64,000 nucleotides of DNA. Source: Perkinsus marinus ATCC 50983. Its lineage: Eukaryota > Perkinsozoa > Perkinsida > Perkinsidae. Numbering within the stretch: position 1 is the first letter of the stretch; each line of letters begins with the position of its first letter. The stretch is taken from NCBI RefSeq assembly GCF_000006405.1, contig NW_003213656.1:176213-240212 (forward strand), given 5' to 3'. Position numbers and translations under genes: made by a program. The notes beneath the pieces are model-generated. The model was not told the origin of the DNA, did not search any database, and saw nothing but the letters and a program-made list of their open reading frames with translations. This document shows, in pieces, positions 43,796 through 54,797 of this stretch.

Positions 43796-46561
43796 ATGGA
43801 TGACGATGAGTCTGTCGCCAGCGATGTGTTGGCTGCCGTAGTGGGTTGAGTGAAGTGGTGTCCTAGCGGCCCACTGTCGCGGGTAGGGAGTCTTGAGTTG
43901 AGAGAGCCATCGGCGCCAAGGAGAGGATTATTCTCCCTCGGGTTGAGAAGGGCCAGGTCGTGAGAGGTATTGAGTGTATGCGTAGTAGTACTGATGCGGA
44001 GGACTGGGGAACATATCGAGCCTCGACGGATGATCAGCCGACAAAGCTGCCCAAAGCTATTAATCATCGTCATCATGGGCCGTCCGTCGTCCCCGCATTC
44101 AACGTTTGAATATGCGCATCGAGCCAGCGTGTGGTATAACTTCTCGTTCCTCGCCAGTGGAGTCGTCTTTTTTCTATTGCGGCATTCCCCGCCATACCAT
44201 GAGTGCGGCTTTGTCGATCCTTACGTGTGGAGTTAGTTATAACGCAGTAATCTGCGGCAAGTGGGACTTTCAGAAAGCTCGGTTCCCTTTCGAGTGTCGA
44301 TGCAAAGTGCCATACTCGGCAGTACTATGATCCCCCTTCCGTCAAACCCATCCACGGGTCTCCTCAGCCGGGTAGTCATAACCGTCAAGTAGCCCTACCC
44401 TGCAGCATGTCCCTCAGACAACTATGATACCTCAACAGCTGGGGACCTTGGGAGGGTTGTCGTCTGGAAGCGGTCTGCATCGACCATCATATACTATCCA
44501 CAATGCTTTCACACAAGCAGCTCTGAGTCAAAGAGAGATCTCTGAGTGAGCACCAGCATGAGGGCCACAGAGGGGTGGGACATGCTTGCCTTAGGGCGAT
44601 GAGCAAGCTTCAAGGGTGGTGGATAAGTGGCTCCGGCAGTGGCACCTACTATTTCGTAGCGCACGATGGCAACATTCATTGTTATAAGTCGGCATTCCTA
44701 TATGGGATGGACCAGTACCAGCATCCCATTCAGACAAGAGAAGGCCCCCTCCTCGTCCTCCTCCTCCACGAGCGATGCCATGCCTGCCGGCTCTAAGAGA
44801 CTTATCAGACAGGAACGGTGCATACATCTGAGGGTAGAACGAGGGCCGGATGGACAGGCACAGGTCAGCAACCCTCTGGTGTAGCTGTGATTGGTATGGG
44901 CTCAGGTGTGGGCAGGACCGCTGAAGTTCGAGAGGTCCGACGGAGGCAGAGTAGTTTGGATGGGCAGTAAGTGAGCTCTCACATCGCTATCGGAGAAGTG
45001 CCTTCCTCCAGACGACCAGAGAGGTCCCAAACAGTTCACATGGCAGCGGATCCGAAACCCTGGGGAGCATTCTTCATTGACTTCAAACTCTGATGTACTA
45101 CTCCCCTCATTCACGTCAGAGAGACATGCTCCTACCAGCGCAATTCGTCACCGACCCCGCCAGACTTACTCCATGCAGCGTCGCCCACTCCTGCTATCAA
45201 ACGGCACTCGGAAGACTCTACCCCCCAGCGTCGGCAGAGCTGCTCTATCGAGACTGTACGACGTCCATCGCGGCCATCAATTGAAGTTGGTCACCTACGG
45301 TATCTATGGCAAGGCGAAGTGAGGGATTCTCGCAGGTCCCCAGCACTGTGACTCCGGTTGATCTCAAACCGAAGAGACTACTGAGTCGGGACGCTTCCAA
45401 TGACGACACTAATACCCGCCATGTCGGATGGCGTCCATCAAGGAGACGATGAGATCTCGTTGTGCTAGGTGCCTTCCACGGCTATGTCAACGGCTCAGTC
45501 AACACCTACTGGGGGATGTGCTGAGGTCACTGGACCACTCATCGTAGATGCTGTTGACGACGGTCTTAAGACCAGGAGGAACTCATGGGCAGAGCCCCTA
45601 GTAGGTGCTTCTCTGACCATCTCACTGATCTCCCCTCACTTGAATGTATCCTCATCGACTCCTGTTGGCTACTTAACTGGAGCTGAGACAATGCTTCTAT
45701 GCTGTTGATGTGGATATTAGTGTCATTTGGTGAAAGAGATGTACACAGGCAGAAACGGTTGATGGAATATGTAGCTCATCCGTAATCGTCCACGTTACAA
45801 TAGTACCTCACGATCGGCTCGACAGTCCTGGTGTCAATCCCCTTAACAGTTGTGCAGGAGCGTTGTTAGTACAGTCTTTGCTGTTCCGTTAGGTAGCCAG
45901 AGCCACTCTCGATGAGCACAAAATCGTAGAAGTCCCACAGGAGGCAAGTGGGCCCGAGACGGGTCTCCTACAATCTACAAAGGCCGAACCCAGTCGGACT
46001 GCTGTTCATACGCAGGTGCAGATTGCGGTGTTGATAATAATGATAGTTATCCTCGCAGACGTGTAGTTGCACGTCGGAAAAGGAATCGGTGAATTCATTG
46101 AAAACATTCATGGAGGAAGTTCGGGCAGAGTTGAAGGACCAGCGCGATCTAATCAACACTATTCAGGCGGAGACACGAAATGCGGTGGAGGTCTGTCAGC
46201 GAGATGAACATCAGTCCATCAACTGTAGCATTTTCAGAATCTAAGATCGGAGTTCCACCAGTCACAGCTGGACCCGGCAGGCTTGACAAGGTTACTCGAT
46301 GATCTCGACAACCGAGAGGCAGAGGTTCATGACATGGGCAAGACAACTATGACACTGCAAGTGCTACTACTTCTGATAGGAAAGTCATTGAGAAACCACA
46401 GTGTCTCAGTCTCAAGTTCTGTCACTTGCGCAAGACGTTCGTGCTATGAGGGGCGATATGGGACGACTACGAGACCGGCTGGTGATCAGTGATACAACAA
46501 GCCTTAGAATAGGGCGGGCTGGATCCATTGGACCACTCTCAGATGTAACGGTATCGTCGTA
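43796..46561 (+). CDS. Long disordered protein with C-terminal coiled coil, unrecognised
   Basis: A chain of plus-strand exons. It begins with an acidic start (MDDDESVASDVLAA), then SRVGSLELREPSAPRRGLFS, STDAEDWGTYRASTDDQPTK, and a Gln/Ser/Gly-rich stretch (PQQLGTLGGLSSGSGLHRPS). Later come STAMSTAQSTPTGGCAEVTG, LKTFMEEVRAELKDQRDLIN, then a coiled coil (LTRLLDDLDNREAEVHDMGK, LAQDVRAMRGDMGRLRDRLV), ending VTVSS at TAG 46559-46561. Low complexity then coiled coil suggests a cytoskeletal or scaffold protein. The last three exons and their short introns are well defined; the earlier ones are not. Confidence 0.5.
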
Positions 46562-46639
46562 GAAGTTGTGTGCGTGTAATCATGTTAGATATCCTCATCT
46601 CGTTCACCTTCCAGCAGCGGTGCCCTCACTCCTCCTCAC

Positions 46640-47082
46640 GCCTCGAGTGATACAGTGAGGATCGATCGAATGGAGGTAGGGCAAAGCGTAATGTGATATG
46701 TATTTCCTTCTCGGGCAGTCCCGCTCTGATGATGACTTGAATGACTCTCACTACGACCACCAAGGAGAGGCAATCGAAAAAGCAGGTGTGCATCGTGAAT
46801 CGCAGTAACCTAGTCGTTGCGATCACTCCGACACAGGTTCAGGAGTGGGGACCCTGGAATGGGACTCGGATATTGATTCAGCGTGTGAGAACTGATAACT
46901 CATTCGTGACAGTTGACGACGGATGCAGTGGACTAATCACCATTCATTCATATGCATGGCTCTCGCACCTTCACATTTCCATTGGCGAACTCGAGTTGCG
47001 TAAACAAGTTCAAACGCAAGTATGTGCTCTTAGACTGATTTGAGAATCATAATGTCGTACATACTAGAAAGACCATGGGAGC
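46640..47082 (+). repeat. 443-base direct repeat, left copy (duplicated target of a LINE)
   Basis: It matches 49351-49793 with two one-base indels seen by eye: an extra C near 46970 and one T fewer near 47041. It holds a copy of the first exon of the downstream gene (start ATG 46741). The extra C shifts the frame, so this copy is a broken exon. It ends exactly where the LINE's (CT)n begins. Confidence 0.9.
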
Positions 47083-49350
47083 TCTCTCTCTCTCTCTCTC
47101 TCGCTCACGGCCGCTATTCGGCCAGGCGACTCTGCAAAGCCTCGGAGGATTCGACAGAGTTTATAAGGTCAACAATGGAAGTATAAAGAGGCTGACCAGG
47201 CCTTGGTAAGGAATGTGACGGCCAGTAGGCCTTAGTCTGCAAACTATACATAGTACACGACAATCAGTGTTATTGTCGGACCAGAGTAAAAATGTCTTCA
47301 TTATTCGATAATACAATAGTAGCTAATAGTACAATGTTTTTCTCTTTTTTTTTATTTTTTTTTTCTTCTTTTTTTTTTGTTTTTTTTTGTTTTTTTTTAC
47401 ATCAACTTCCTCCGGCCGCGGAGAGGCGGTACATCACAGGCCAGTCGAATCCGACGCTCCCATACTGTCCGGTTTTTAGCATCACTGGCTCTCAGGCCTA
47501 CATCGTTCATATCTTGTTTCACCAGTTCGATCCATGTCTGTCGGGGCCTGCCGGCTCTTCTGGAGCTGCCTGAGTGAATACGCGGGTTCCAGTTCAAGAG
47601 TCTGTTGACGATGTGGTCATCAGGTGCTCTCAATAGGTGACCATGCCATCTCAATCTCCTCGCGCGTAATACGTCTTCGCATGCAGGCGAACGTGTCCTC
47701 ACATAGAGCTCACGTGATGATAGCCTGGTCATTGGAGCCACGCCCAATACTCGCCTCAGACATATATGGTAAAACGTTCTGTACATCTGTTCCTCTTCCT
47801 TATTGATCGCTAGTGCTTCCGAACCATAGAATAGTGAAGCAAATACCACAGATCTCATGATTATCATCTTTCCATCCAGTCCGATATCATGGGACTTCCA
47901 TATGTCCCGGAGTTTGTGCAGGGCCGCACCTGCAGTACGAATTCTGTCTTTTACCGCTCCTCCGTATCCGGGCGCATCTGTTATCAAGACTCCCAGCTGC
48001 CGGAACTTCTTAACCACATCGACTCGTCCATGGGATGTCGGTTGCTTGCAGTTAATGAGGAGCCTCTTAGTTTTACAGCCGGTGCTCCCAATACCAAGTG
48101 TAAGGTTGGCAGGCTGACCTTCAATCTCAAGAGCCCTGAGGACTTTTTCGCTGTCTTCGATACTTTCTGATGGAGCTGTGACGTCATCTGCAAAGCATAT
48201 ACATCCAATTGGTTCCTGTAATATGGCGGATCTCGCTGCGAAGCGAGTATATCGGCGGTGGTGGTAGTCTTCCTTAGTAAGTCGAAATCCATGGCCAGCA
48301 GATATGATGCTACGGCGGAGAACTTCGTCTAGTGATGTTACGAAGATGATTGGGCTCCATACATCTCCCTGCTTGACCCCAGAGGATAGCTTTACTTCAC
48401 ATGTTTCGCCGCCAAGTGTGAGACAGGCAACTGCTTCGTTATAGCTCTGGTCTATTATCCTCAAGTATTTGGGGTGTAGGTCGGCTGCTCGCAGGCATTT
48501 CATCATATACTGGCGATCTAGCTTGTCAAAAGCTCGTTGCCAGTCAGCCACCAATAGGCAAAGTGACCTTCCGTGTGCCAGGCAACCATCACGTAGAATG
48601 TTTGTTGCGTGGATGACTTCTGTAGTGGATCGGGATTTCCGGAAACCGCACTGTGAGTGATGTAGCCGCGAATCCAGGTGCTCACTTATGCGTTCTAATA
48701 CCACCGCTGAGTACACTTTTGCCGCCGATACCTGTGCCATGACTGTCCTATATGAGCCCACCTCATTTGGGGGTTTGCCAGCCTTCTTGGTGAGCGTCAC
48801 TTTGCTCCTTAGCCACTCGCTGGGTTGGCTTTCAACCTCAAAACACTTCGAACATAACTCGTATACCCACCGTTGGAGCACCTCGCTTTGACGGATCAGG
48901 TCGCTGCTGATGCCGTCCACTCCAGGGCTTCTCCCTTTTTTTAATCGTGATGCTGCGTGATGTACTTCGTCGAAGGTGATCGGCTCTGGTAACGGTAGAG
49001 GGTCGAGGTTACAATCCGCATAGTCAGCGATATGGTCCGGACCGGCGGGTGTTGTCGAGCTGCTTGACGGATATGATTTATCTCTTACGTCCTCGTCACT
49101 GTGAGAGACAGTAACGTTCTCTGCCGAGTAGAGTTTCTGCATGTAGGTGGCAAAATCCTCTGCTCTGAGGTGATCCGGTATAGCAGTTTTACATCCTTTG
49201 ACGTCTAGCTCCCGACGTAGTATGGTCCATATCGATCGTTGGTTATACAATGATGAGTTCTTGATGTCGCCAACGGCCTTCCGGAAGGCAGATCGGCGTT
49301 CCTGTCTCATTCTTGCTCTCGAGGGTCTTACACCTGGCCTCAAGTTGTTG
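47083..49350 (-). mobile_element. 5'-truncated non-LTR retrotransposon (LINE)
   Basis: A 2,268-base insertion on the minus strand between the two copies of a 443-base direct repeat. It encodes a reverse transcriptase but no endonuclease, so the 5' part is missing. After the stop there is an A-rich tract (T-rich on plus, 47338-47400), about 240 bases of further 3' sequence, and a terminal (GA)n run (plus strand CT, 47083-47102). No LTRs are present. The target duplication is far longer than the usual 5-20 bases. Only two differences between target copies imply a recent event. Confidence 0.88.
47397..49350 (-). CDS. LINE reverse transcriptase (ORF2-type, N-terminally truncated)
   Basis: The element-derived part of an open frame that runs on into host flank (to 49484). 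It starts in the linker region (RARMRQERRSAFRKAVGDIK). The RT domain follows: KAGKPPNEVGSYRTVMAQVS, QCGFRKSRSTTEVIHATNIL, LVADWQRAFDKLDRQYM, GVKQGDVWSPIIFV, and the catalytic FADD box (CICFADDVTAPSE). Then comes the thumb and a C-terminal segment with RRLRWHGHLLRAPDD and RRAGRPRQTWIELVKQDMND typical of many LINEs. The endonuclease expected upstream is absent. Clade not assigned. Confidence 0.9.
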
Positions 49351-49793
49351 GCCTCGAGTGATACAGTGAGGATCGATCGAATGGAGGTAGGGCAAAGCGT
49401 AATGTGATATGTATTTCCTTCTCGGGCAGTCCCGCTCTGATGATGACTTGAATGACTCTCACTACGACCACCAAGGAGAGGCAATCGAAAAAGCAGGTGT
49501 GCATCGTGAATCGCAGTAACCTAGTCGTTGCGATCACTCCGACACAGGTTCAGGAGTGGGGACCCTGGAATGGGACTCGGATATTGATTCAGCGTGTGAG
49601 AACTGATAACTCATTCGTGACAGTTGACGACGGATGCAGTGGACTAATCACCATTCATTCATATGCATGGCTCTCGCACTTCACATTTCCATTGGCGAAC
49701 TCGAGTTGCGTAAACAAGTTCAAACGCAAGTATGTGCTCTTAGACTGATTTTGAGAATCATAATGTCGTACATACTAGAAAGACCATGGGAGC
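49351..49793 (+). repeat. 443-base direct repeat, right copy
   Basis: Partner of 46640-47082. It holds about 100 bases of upstream sequence, exon 1 (49452-49729), intron 1 (49730-49778) and the first 15 bases of exon 2 of the host gene, whose reading frame is intact here. Confidence 0.9.
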
Positions 49794-50361
49794 AGCAAAC
49801 AAAACGTGCAAACGTCAAGACCAACGGATGAAGCTCGACCTTACCGAACTGAACTGGAAATACAAATTTCGTTCGAGTAGAAGGTGGTGTCGTCGGAGTT
49901 AAATTCCCAAGAGCATGGGAGAGTGCACCGAGCTTGAATTCACTTCCCGAAGAGTCTTGGCACTTGAAAAGAAGTACATTGAAGTTGCAGATTTCCTCTT
50001 GTTCAAGAGTGCATTGGCAAGCTGGTTGCTGAGCAGTGGGAATTAGCGTCTCTGATGTTATAGGAAACTTGCCCGTAAGGACCGTCCTGGGAGAGACCCT
50101 TACTCCCCTGTCAGGAGCTGCGATGTGCCACGTTAGAGTGACTGCTCGCTTGGACTTTCCAAACAAGAGGCCTGGATATTTTTCCGAACCCAAGCTGAGG
50201 ACCCAAAATCCCTCCAATTGCCGGTGGTGCCCTCCTCTGACAAAAAGCTATGGCCAATAGAGGATCCTATGGGCAGGATCTTGGCATTAGCAGCGGAACA
50301 GCATTCATTCGCGCTCCGGACGGTTACAAGAGGTCACGTCAGCCCGTCCTACGAGACGTAA
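49452..50361 (+). CDS. Unrecognised host gene whose first exon was duplicated by the LINE
   Basis: Exon 1 (49452-49729) gives MTLTTTTKERQSKKQVCIVN, later WGPWNGTRILIQRVRTDNSF and SSCVNKFKRK. A 49-base intron (GTATGT...ACTAG, phase 2) joins in frame to KTMGAANKTCKRQDQRMKLD and LTELNWKYKF. Later segments read VLALEKKYIEVADFLLFKSA, then EAWIFFRTQAEDPKSLQLPV and VTRGHVSPSYET with a stop at 50359-50361. The exon 1-exon 2 join is convincing; later joins are less sure. No family is recognised. Confidence 0.5.
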
Positions 50362-50673
50362 CATGACGCCACAGTCCGCTGTAATTCGGAACAGCTCTAT
50401 TCCTCTTCGGGCACCGCTATGTCTTGGTCATCGTTGATTACTCAATCGGCGCACCACCCTTGGTAGGCACCAAAACGGCCGGGCTGCCGCATTAATAGAT
50501 CACTCTCGCCAACCACTACCAAGGTCCGTTCTGGTAGTTCATGTTGATACTCGTACTGTGGTCCGACCACATGTTCAAAGGTGACCACCACCCTTGCGCC
50601 GCATGATGAACATCCATTGAGTAAAAGCAAGTGTTGTTAGGAAGCAAGATTCGATCTCCAATCCACCTCTTAA

Positions 50674-51855
50674 ATGTTCGAGCGCACTGGGTCTGCTGGA
50701 GGTGCACCTCAACTACCTATAGAAGGTGTTGACCCGTCCTCAGACAGCGAGAACTACCAGACCTCTAACATATCGTCACCTACAAACTCTTCACAGTCTA
50801 GTAGGGATGGTGAGGCTGAAGGCTCAGCATTGGCCCGGGCCTCGTATGGGACTTGGCATACTATCCAGCCTGGCCTCGTCTTCCTATCGCATCACATATC
50901 CCCCTTTGTATGGAGACTAGTACTACTATGGTCCAAACTAATCTTGGTCGGACTTAGCATAGTATCAGTGACGATATCGGCATGGATTCTCTATTGGGTC
51001 GTACACTGGTTGGTCATACCCAAGCAGCTCCATTCCTTCCCGGTTTACTTCGACTATAGCGCCACGCCTGCCTGTGCTACAGTGTCCTTCTCTAACCGGC
51101 AATGGTTCGATACTACAGCGAGTCGACAGGCTTTGGCTGCCCCGTTATTGGACCTGCCGGCCCCATCAGTCGACTATGATGTGACCTTGGCCCTGGATTT
51201 ACCTACTAATCACTACAACCTCGATAAGGGTCCTGTTATGGTAGATGTTACTCTGTACGGTATGAAGGGCCAAGATGCGCCTACGGCCCGCTCCCGACGG
51301 CCACTTCTACTGCCTTACCACTCTTCCTTGTTGAGAACGATGCGGGAGTGGCTGATGGTCCTACCAGCCTTGCTAGGGTGGACAGTCGACGAGTTCACTG
51401 CAACGGTGCCTTTGTTCGAAGAACTCAATGTGGAGGTCTACGAGAGTTCCACATTTCCACTATTATCGGCTACGGTATGCATGAACCCTCCTCTGCAGGT
51501 GTATGGAGCCGACTTGAGATTCCATTCTCAATTGTCGGGGATCCGCTATCTACTCTCGTCCCATCCAATTCTTATGAGTGTTATTTTCGTGTTGTTCGTT
51601 CTCATCGGGTTCTTGGTTTTCACTGGTACGTCATTGGTATGGCGAGCATTATTCGCGCGGTCTCCCAGAAGGAGAAGGACCAGACGAGGTGGACGTCGTC
51701 GGCACCCACAGCGGAGTACAGGGAGTAGTAGTGGGCCGTCTAGCGAGTCTGGTGCGGGTAGTGCGTCCAGTGTCCATAGTGCGGACAATGAGAGGCAAGG
51801 GGGCTTCGACACGTTACGGGAGAGGCCCCTACATTTGGGCAGCCCTGAGGACTGA
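50674..51855 (+). CDS. BSCL2: Seipin (lipid-droplet biogenesis protein)
   Basis: Seipin forms ER-membrane rings at which lipid droplets are born. It is a single exon of 393 residues. It has a disordered Ser-rich N-terminus, then a first membrane helix at about residues 85-115 (LILVGLSIVSVTISAWILYW). The luminal beta-sandwich domain follows with FPVYFDYS, YDVTLALDLPTNHYNLDKGP, VMVDVTLYG and SRRPLLLPYHSSLLRTMREW. Then come LNVEVYESSTFPL, LQVYGADLRFHSQLSGIRYL, and a second helix (LMSVIFVLFVLIGFLVFTG). The tail is Arg-rich then Ser-rich (ARSPRRRRTRRGGRRR). Block order and both membrane helices match the family. No intron, unlike most neighbours. Confidence 0.92.
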   Translation: MFERTGSAGGAPQLPIEGVDPSSDSENYQTSNISSPTNSSQSSRDGEAEGSALARASYGTWHTIQPGLVFLSHHISPFVWRLVLLWSKLILVGLSIVSVTISAWILYWVVHWLVIPKQLHSFPVYFDYSATPACATVSFSNRQWFDTTASRQALAAPLLDLPAPSVDYDVTLALDLPTNHYNLDKGPVMVDVTLYGMKGQDAPTARSRRPLLLPYHSSLLRTMREWLMVLPALLGWTVDEFTATVPLFEELNVEVYESSTFPLLSATVCMNPPLQVYGADLRFHSQLSGIRYLLSSHPILMSVIFVLFVLIGFLVFTGTSLVWRALFARSPRRRRTRRGGRRRHPQRSTGSSSGPSSESGAGSASSVHSADNERQGGFDTLRERPLHLGSPED

Positions 51856-52445
51856 CTTGTGCACTATTCCTAGTCACTCCGGTCTTGCGTTGATTTAAGG
51901 GAAGTATCGGGTGATTTTGGGTGCGTCCTCACCGTTGCTTCCACTCCCGATAGGGAAGTTCCGCGTCCTTGGCTACAGTACTCTGGCTACTAGTAGAAGC
52001 TGCGGCTGCATATGCACTCGTCATGAAATTTAGTATTGGTTAATGCCAATCTCATTGTTGGTACACTGGGAATGACATTGAATACTGTATGGGGGACTAC
52101 ATGTCGGGGATCGGCATGGGGAAGGATGTGACAGTTGCGGCGGGAGAGGTCTGAAGGTTCGCCTCAGGAGCACCCGCGACTCTAAATGGAAGTGTCACAG
52201 TTTGCGAGGACTCCTGAATACTAGAGGAAGAATATCGAGAGTAGTATCGTGAATTGGTACCGGAATGTTCCATGGGCGTGAAAAGGGCTCAAGGTTAGGT
52301 CCTAGGACCATACCAGTCGGGTGACGGCTGATTGTTGTTGCATTCCAAGTGATCTGATATCGTTCTCAGTCGTTAGTCGATAGCTTCCGGACATATAGGG
52401 GAAATGTGTTCGTCGTGGACAGTTTACTGCTACTAGCGTGTGTTC
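51856..52445. other. Intergenic region
   Basis: About 590 bases between seipin and the MIF-like gene; no coding or structured element supported. Confidence 0.4.
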
Positions 52446-52894
52446 ATGCCTTTCGTAGCCGTCACCACCAACGTCCAATCCATTCTGGCTGATCCGAACA
52501 AGGCTGCTATTGTGTTTACTGACGTCGTAGCGAATGCTCTCGGCAAGCCGAAGAATTTCATCACTGTGAGTTGCGGTTCAAGGCCAGAATGATGCACATG
52601 ATGAAAGTGTACAGGTCCAAGTCGTCTCTGCTGCTGGCTTTGTTGTTGGCGGACACGTGGCTGATGGCGTCTCAGTGGAGATCTACTCAATCGGTGGAGG
52701 ATTGAAAGGCAAGATGTGCGATGCCATATATGAGACCCTACACACAGAGTTTGGAGTGGAGGCTGCGCAGGTAAGGCGAGTATCTTCTGCGGCTTTGCGC
52801 CTTTTCGTTCCCTCAGGCCGTGGTGAGGTTCCACAATCTGGATCCCGCTGAGTATGCGATGAATGGGAAAACCTTTCGTGTGAACCTATGTTGA
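52446..52894 (+). CDS. MIF: Macrophage migration inhibitory factor (MIF/DDT) homologue
   Basis: A small tautomerase-superfamily protein. ATG 52446 is followed directly by the catalytic Pro (MPFVAVTTNVQSILADPNKA), then VVANALGKPKNFIT. After an intron (GTGAGT...TACAG) comes VQVVSAAGFVVGG, VSVEIYSIGGGLKGKMCDAI and YETLHTEFGVEAAQ. A second intron leads to VVRFHNLDPAEYAMNGKTFR with the stop at 52892-52894. Three exons, about 115 residues, like animal MIF. The CxxC oxidoreductase motif of vertebrate MIF is absent. No signal peptide, as usual for the family. Confidence 0.92.
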
Positions 52895-53084
52895 TATGAT
52901 GTCCCAAAAGTTATAAATTCCAAGTGTTGTGTTCTCTGAGGGTCAGCACGAAGTATCAGTCTAGGGAATAGCACTGGCTATGTCTGGCGACGCTTGGCCA
53001 ACCAAGGTCAGCTCAAGAGGTCGTTGAAATTACGGGTGGGCCTATATGTAAACGGGCGAGGAGCCTTGCAGGGGTTCGCAGACT

Positions 53085-54797
53085 ATGGCATCTCAACTAT
53101 CCCCCGTAGCCGCGCCCGATCAACTTTCAACATCCCCTCCTGTTAGTGGGCTGGCCGCCTACACTACACAGTTGAGTGCATACTGGGACAGTGTTAGGGG
53201 GATGCCCAGGAAGGCCTGGGACTGGTCGAGGCGGAACAAGCGGTGGATTATCGGTGGTGTCGCTGTAGGGGCGGTGGCAGTATATTGGCTCAGGCCGTAT
53301 TATCAGCAAGTAATAGGATTCAGGGGTATTACCTAGGCCTAAGTTCAACATGGTGTGGTCAGTTTCGCGAGCTGCAGAGTATAGTGTCGGAGGCCAATCG
53401 GATCATGGAGGAGGGTGGCGAGGGGAAGCCGGGAGAACCCAAGATCAGCAAACGTCAGAGGGAACACCATGCGAGGGTCATGGCCATGGCAAGTACTATT
53501 CTGAAGTCCTGTCAATCAGTCGGGTATAGTAATGGCTGCATGGAGTTGTCCATCCCTGGTCGTGGTGGCAGATAACCTCATTTTGACTGGTGACAGCATA
53601 GATCGGCTGAGGGTGTGGCTACAGCAGGCGTATGAGGAGGATATAGACAGGAACATACCACGCAAATTGAAAGCACTGAAGGGGCCTGGAATGGCAGAGG
53701 AAAAGCAAAGGCTGTTCACTGAGCTGCAGAAGCTTTGTACTAGTCGGGATGCCCTCTAGACTGTACTTTTCTGATCATAAACGTTCGTCGCTATTGGTAG
53801 GTTTCAGCCGCTTGGTCACGTCATTGATAACCCTGCACTTGATACTACTAACACAACGGGTGGCACTGTCAGCGGGTACAGCTCGACAGTATCGTTGTGG
53901 TGAATGGAGGAAGCCTAAGAAGCAGTCGGAGGGGAGTACTGGAGGAGACCCACGTACTTGGATTGCCATGATGAAGGAGTGTACAGAATCTCAGATGCTG
54001 AGCGAACCTCCTCTGAAATGAACGCTGAGCTGGCGGCTTACCTCAGGGCAATCGGCGACCACCTGACCTCGCCGTTGGTATTGTGGGGTTGCTCATAGCG
54101 TTGACAAGACTCTTCTATGGTAGGTACTGTGTCTCGTGGACCACGCCGCTAGGGAGGCCTGTGGGTTGAGGCTGCCATCTCCGACCAGTAGAGAGACGGC
54201 CTCGGGTATTGCCTCCACCTTGCGGACAGTGGTGGAAGCGGCATTGCAAGGGCTGTATTGACGGAGGGCCAATGGGGAGGTGGCGAGGTTGTCGTTGTCA
54301 GTTTCAAGACTGGCAGTGAGACGCCCAAGTCAGCGTTGGTAGTGCCGCCAATGGAGGAGGCCGAAATCGGCGGACAGGTTTTAGTGGCGGAGACGATGGA
54401 CTTGGTGGATTCTCCTCACTATGAAGCCTTGTTGAAGGAGAGCATGAGTACTGGAAGGCTTGGCACCACTTTGCTCGTCAATCGGATAAGCTCTATTGCT
54501 CAGACCGGGCGTGTGAGAGGGTAACGGAGTATCTTTGTGAGGGGATGTCCTTGGTGGATGGCACCAATACGACCATTGCCTTAGCCAAGACGATACCCTT
54601 AGTGAATAAGGTATGGGAGAAAGGGGGTTGTTCCTCCCGGGATTCGAACCGGCGTCTGTGTTCAGGCCATCGAGAATAACGTCCTGGTGAACTCGGAGGC
54701 GAATGTGTACTTGTTGCAATTTAATCAACTGGAATGCGTCCAAGAATTTTCGGATATAATATACTTCCGCACGAGGGAAGGCGAAGACTCCCAGTAG
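53085..54797 (+). CDS. PEX3: PEX3, peroxisomal membrane biogenesis factor (divergent)
   Basis: PEX3 anchors PEX19 for import of peroxisomal membrane proteins. ATG 53085 has a Ser/Pro leader, then the typical N-terminal pattern WSRRNKRWIIGGVAVGAVAV (basic patch and membrane helix). Later exons give REHHARVMAMASTILKSC, LRVWLQQAYEEDIDRNIPRK, FSRLVTSLITLHLILLTQRV (compare [20 protein letters not shown] in animals), and MDLVDSPHYEALLKESMSTG. Then come TTIALAKTIPLVNK, NNVLVNSEANVYLLQFNQLE, and the end IIYFRTREGEDSQ (stop 54795-54797). Each block falls in the order of PEX3. Identity is inferred from scattered similarity, so somewhat less certain than the neighbours. Confidence 0.78.

Noticed and set aside
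47292-47577. Phe-rich plus-strand ORF over the T-run
   Set aside because: It is the complement of the LINE's A-rich tract.
46640-49793. The 443-base direct repeats as LTRs of a retrovirus-like element
   Set aside because: They lack TG...CA ends, contain a host exon that splices into downstream exons, and the enclosed reverse transcriptase is of LINE type without protease or integrase.
54625-54662. tRNA 3' half on the minus strand (CCGGTTCGAATCCCGG)
   Set aside because: Only the T-arm is present. The remaining bases fall in a PEX3 exon and show no D-arm or acceptor pairing; it sits in a short intron and is probably chance.
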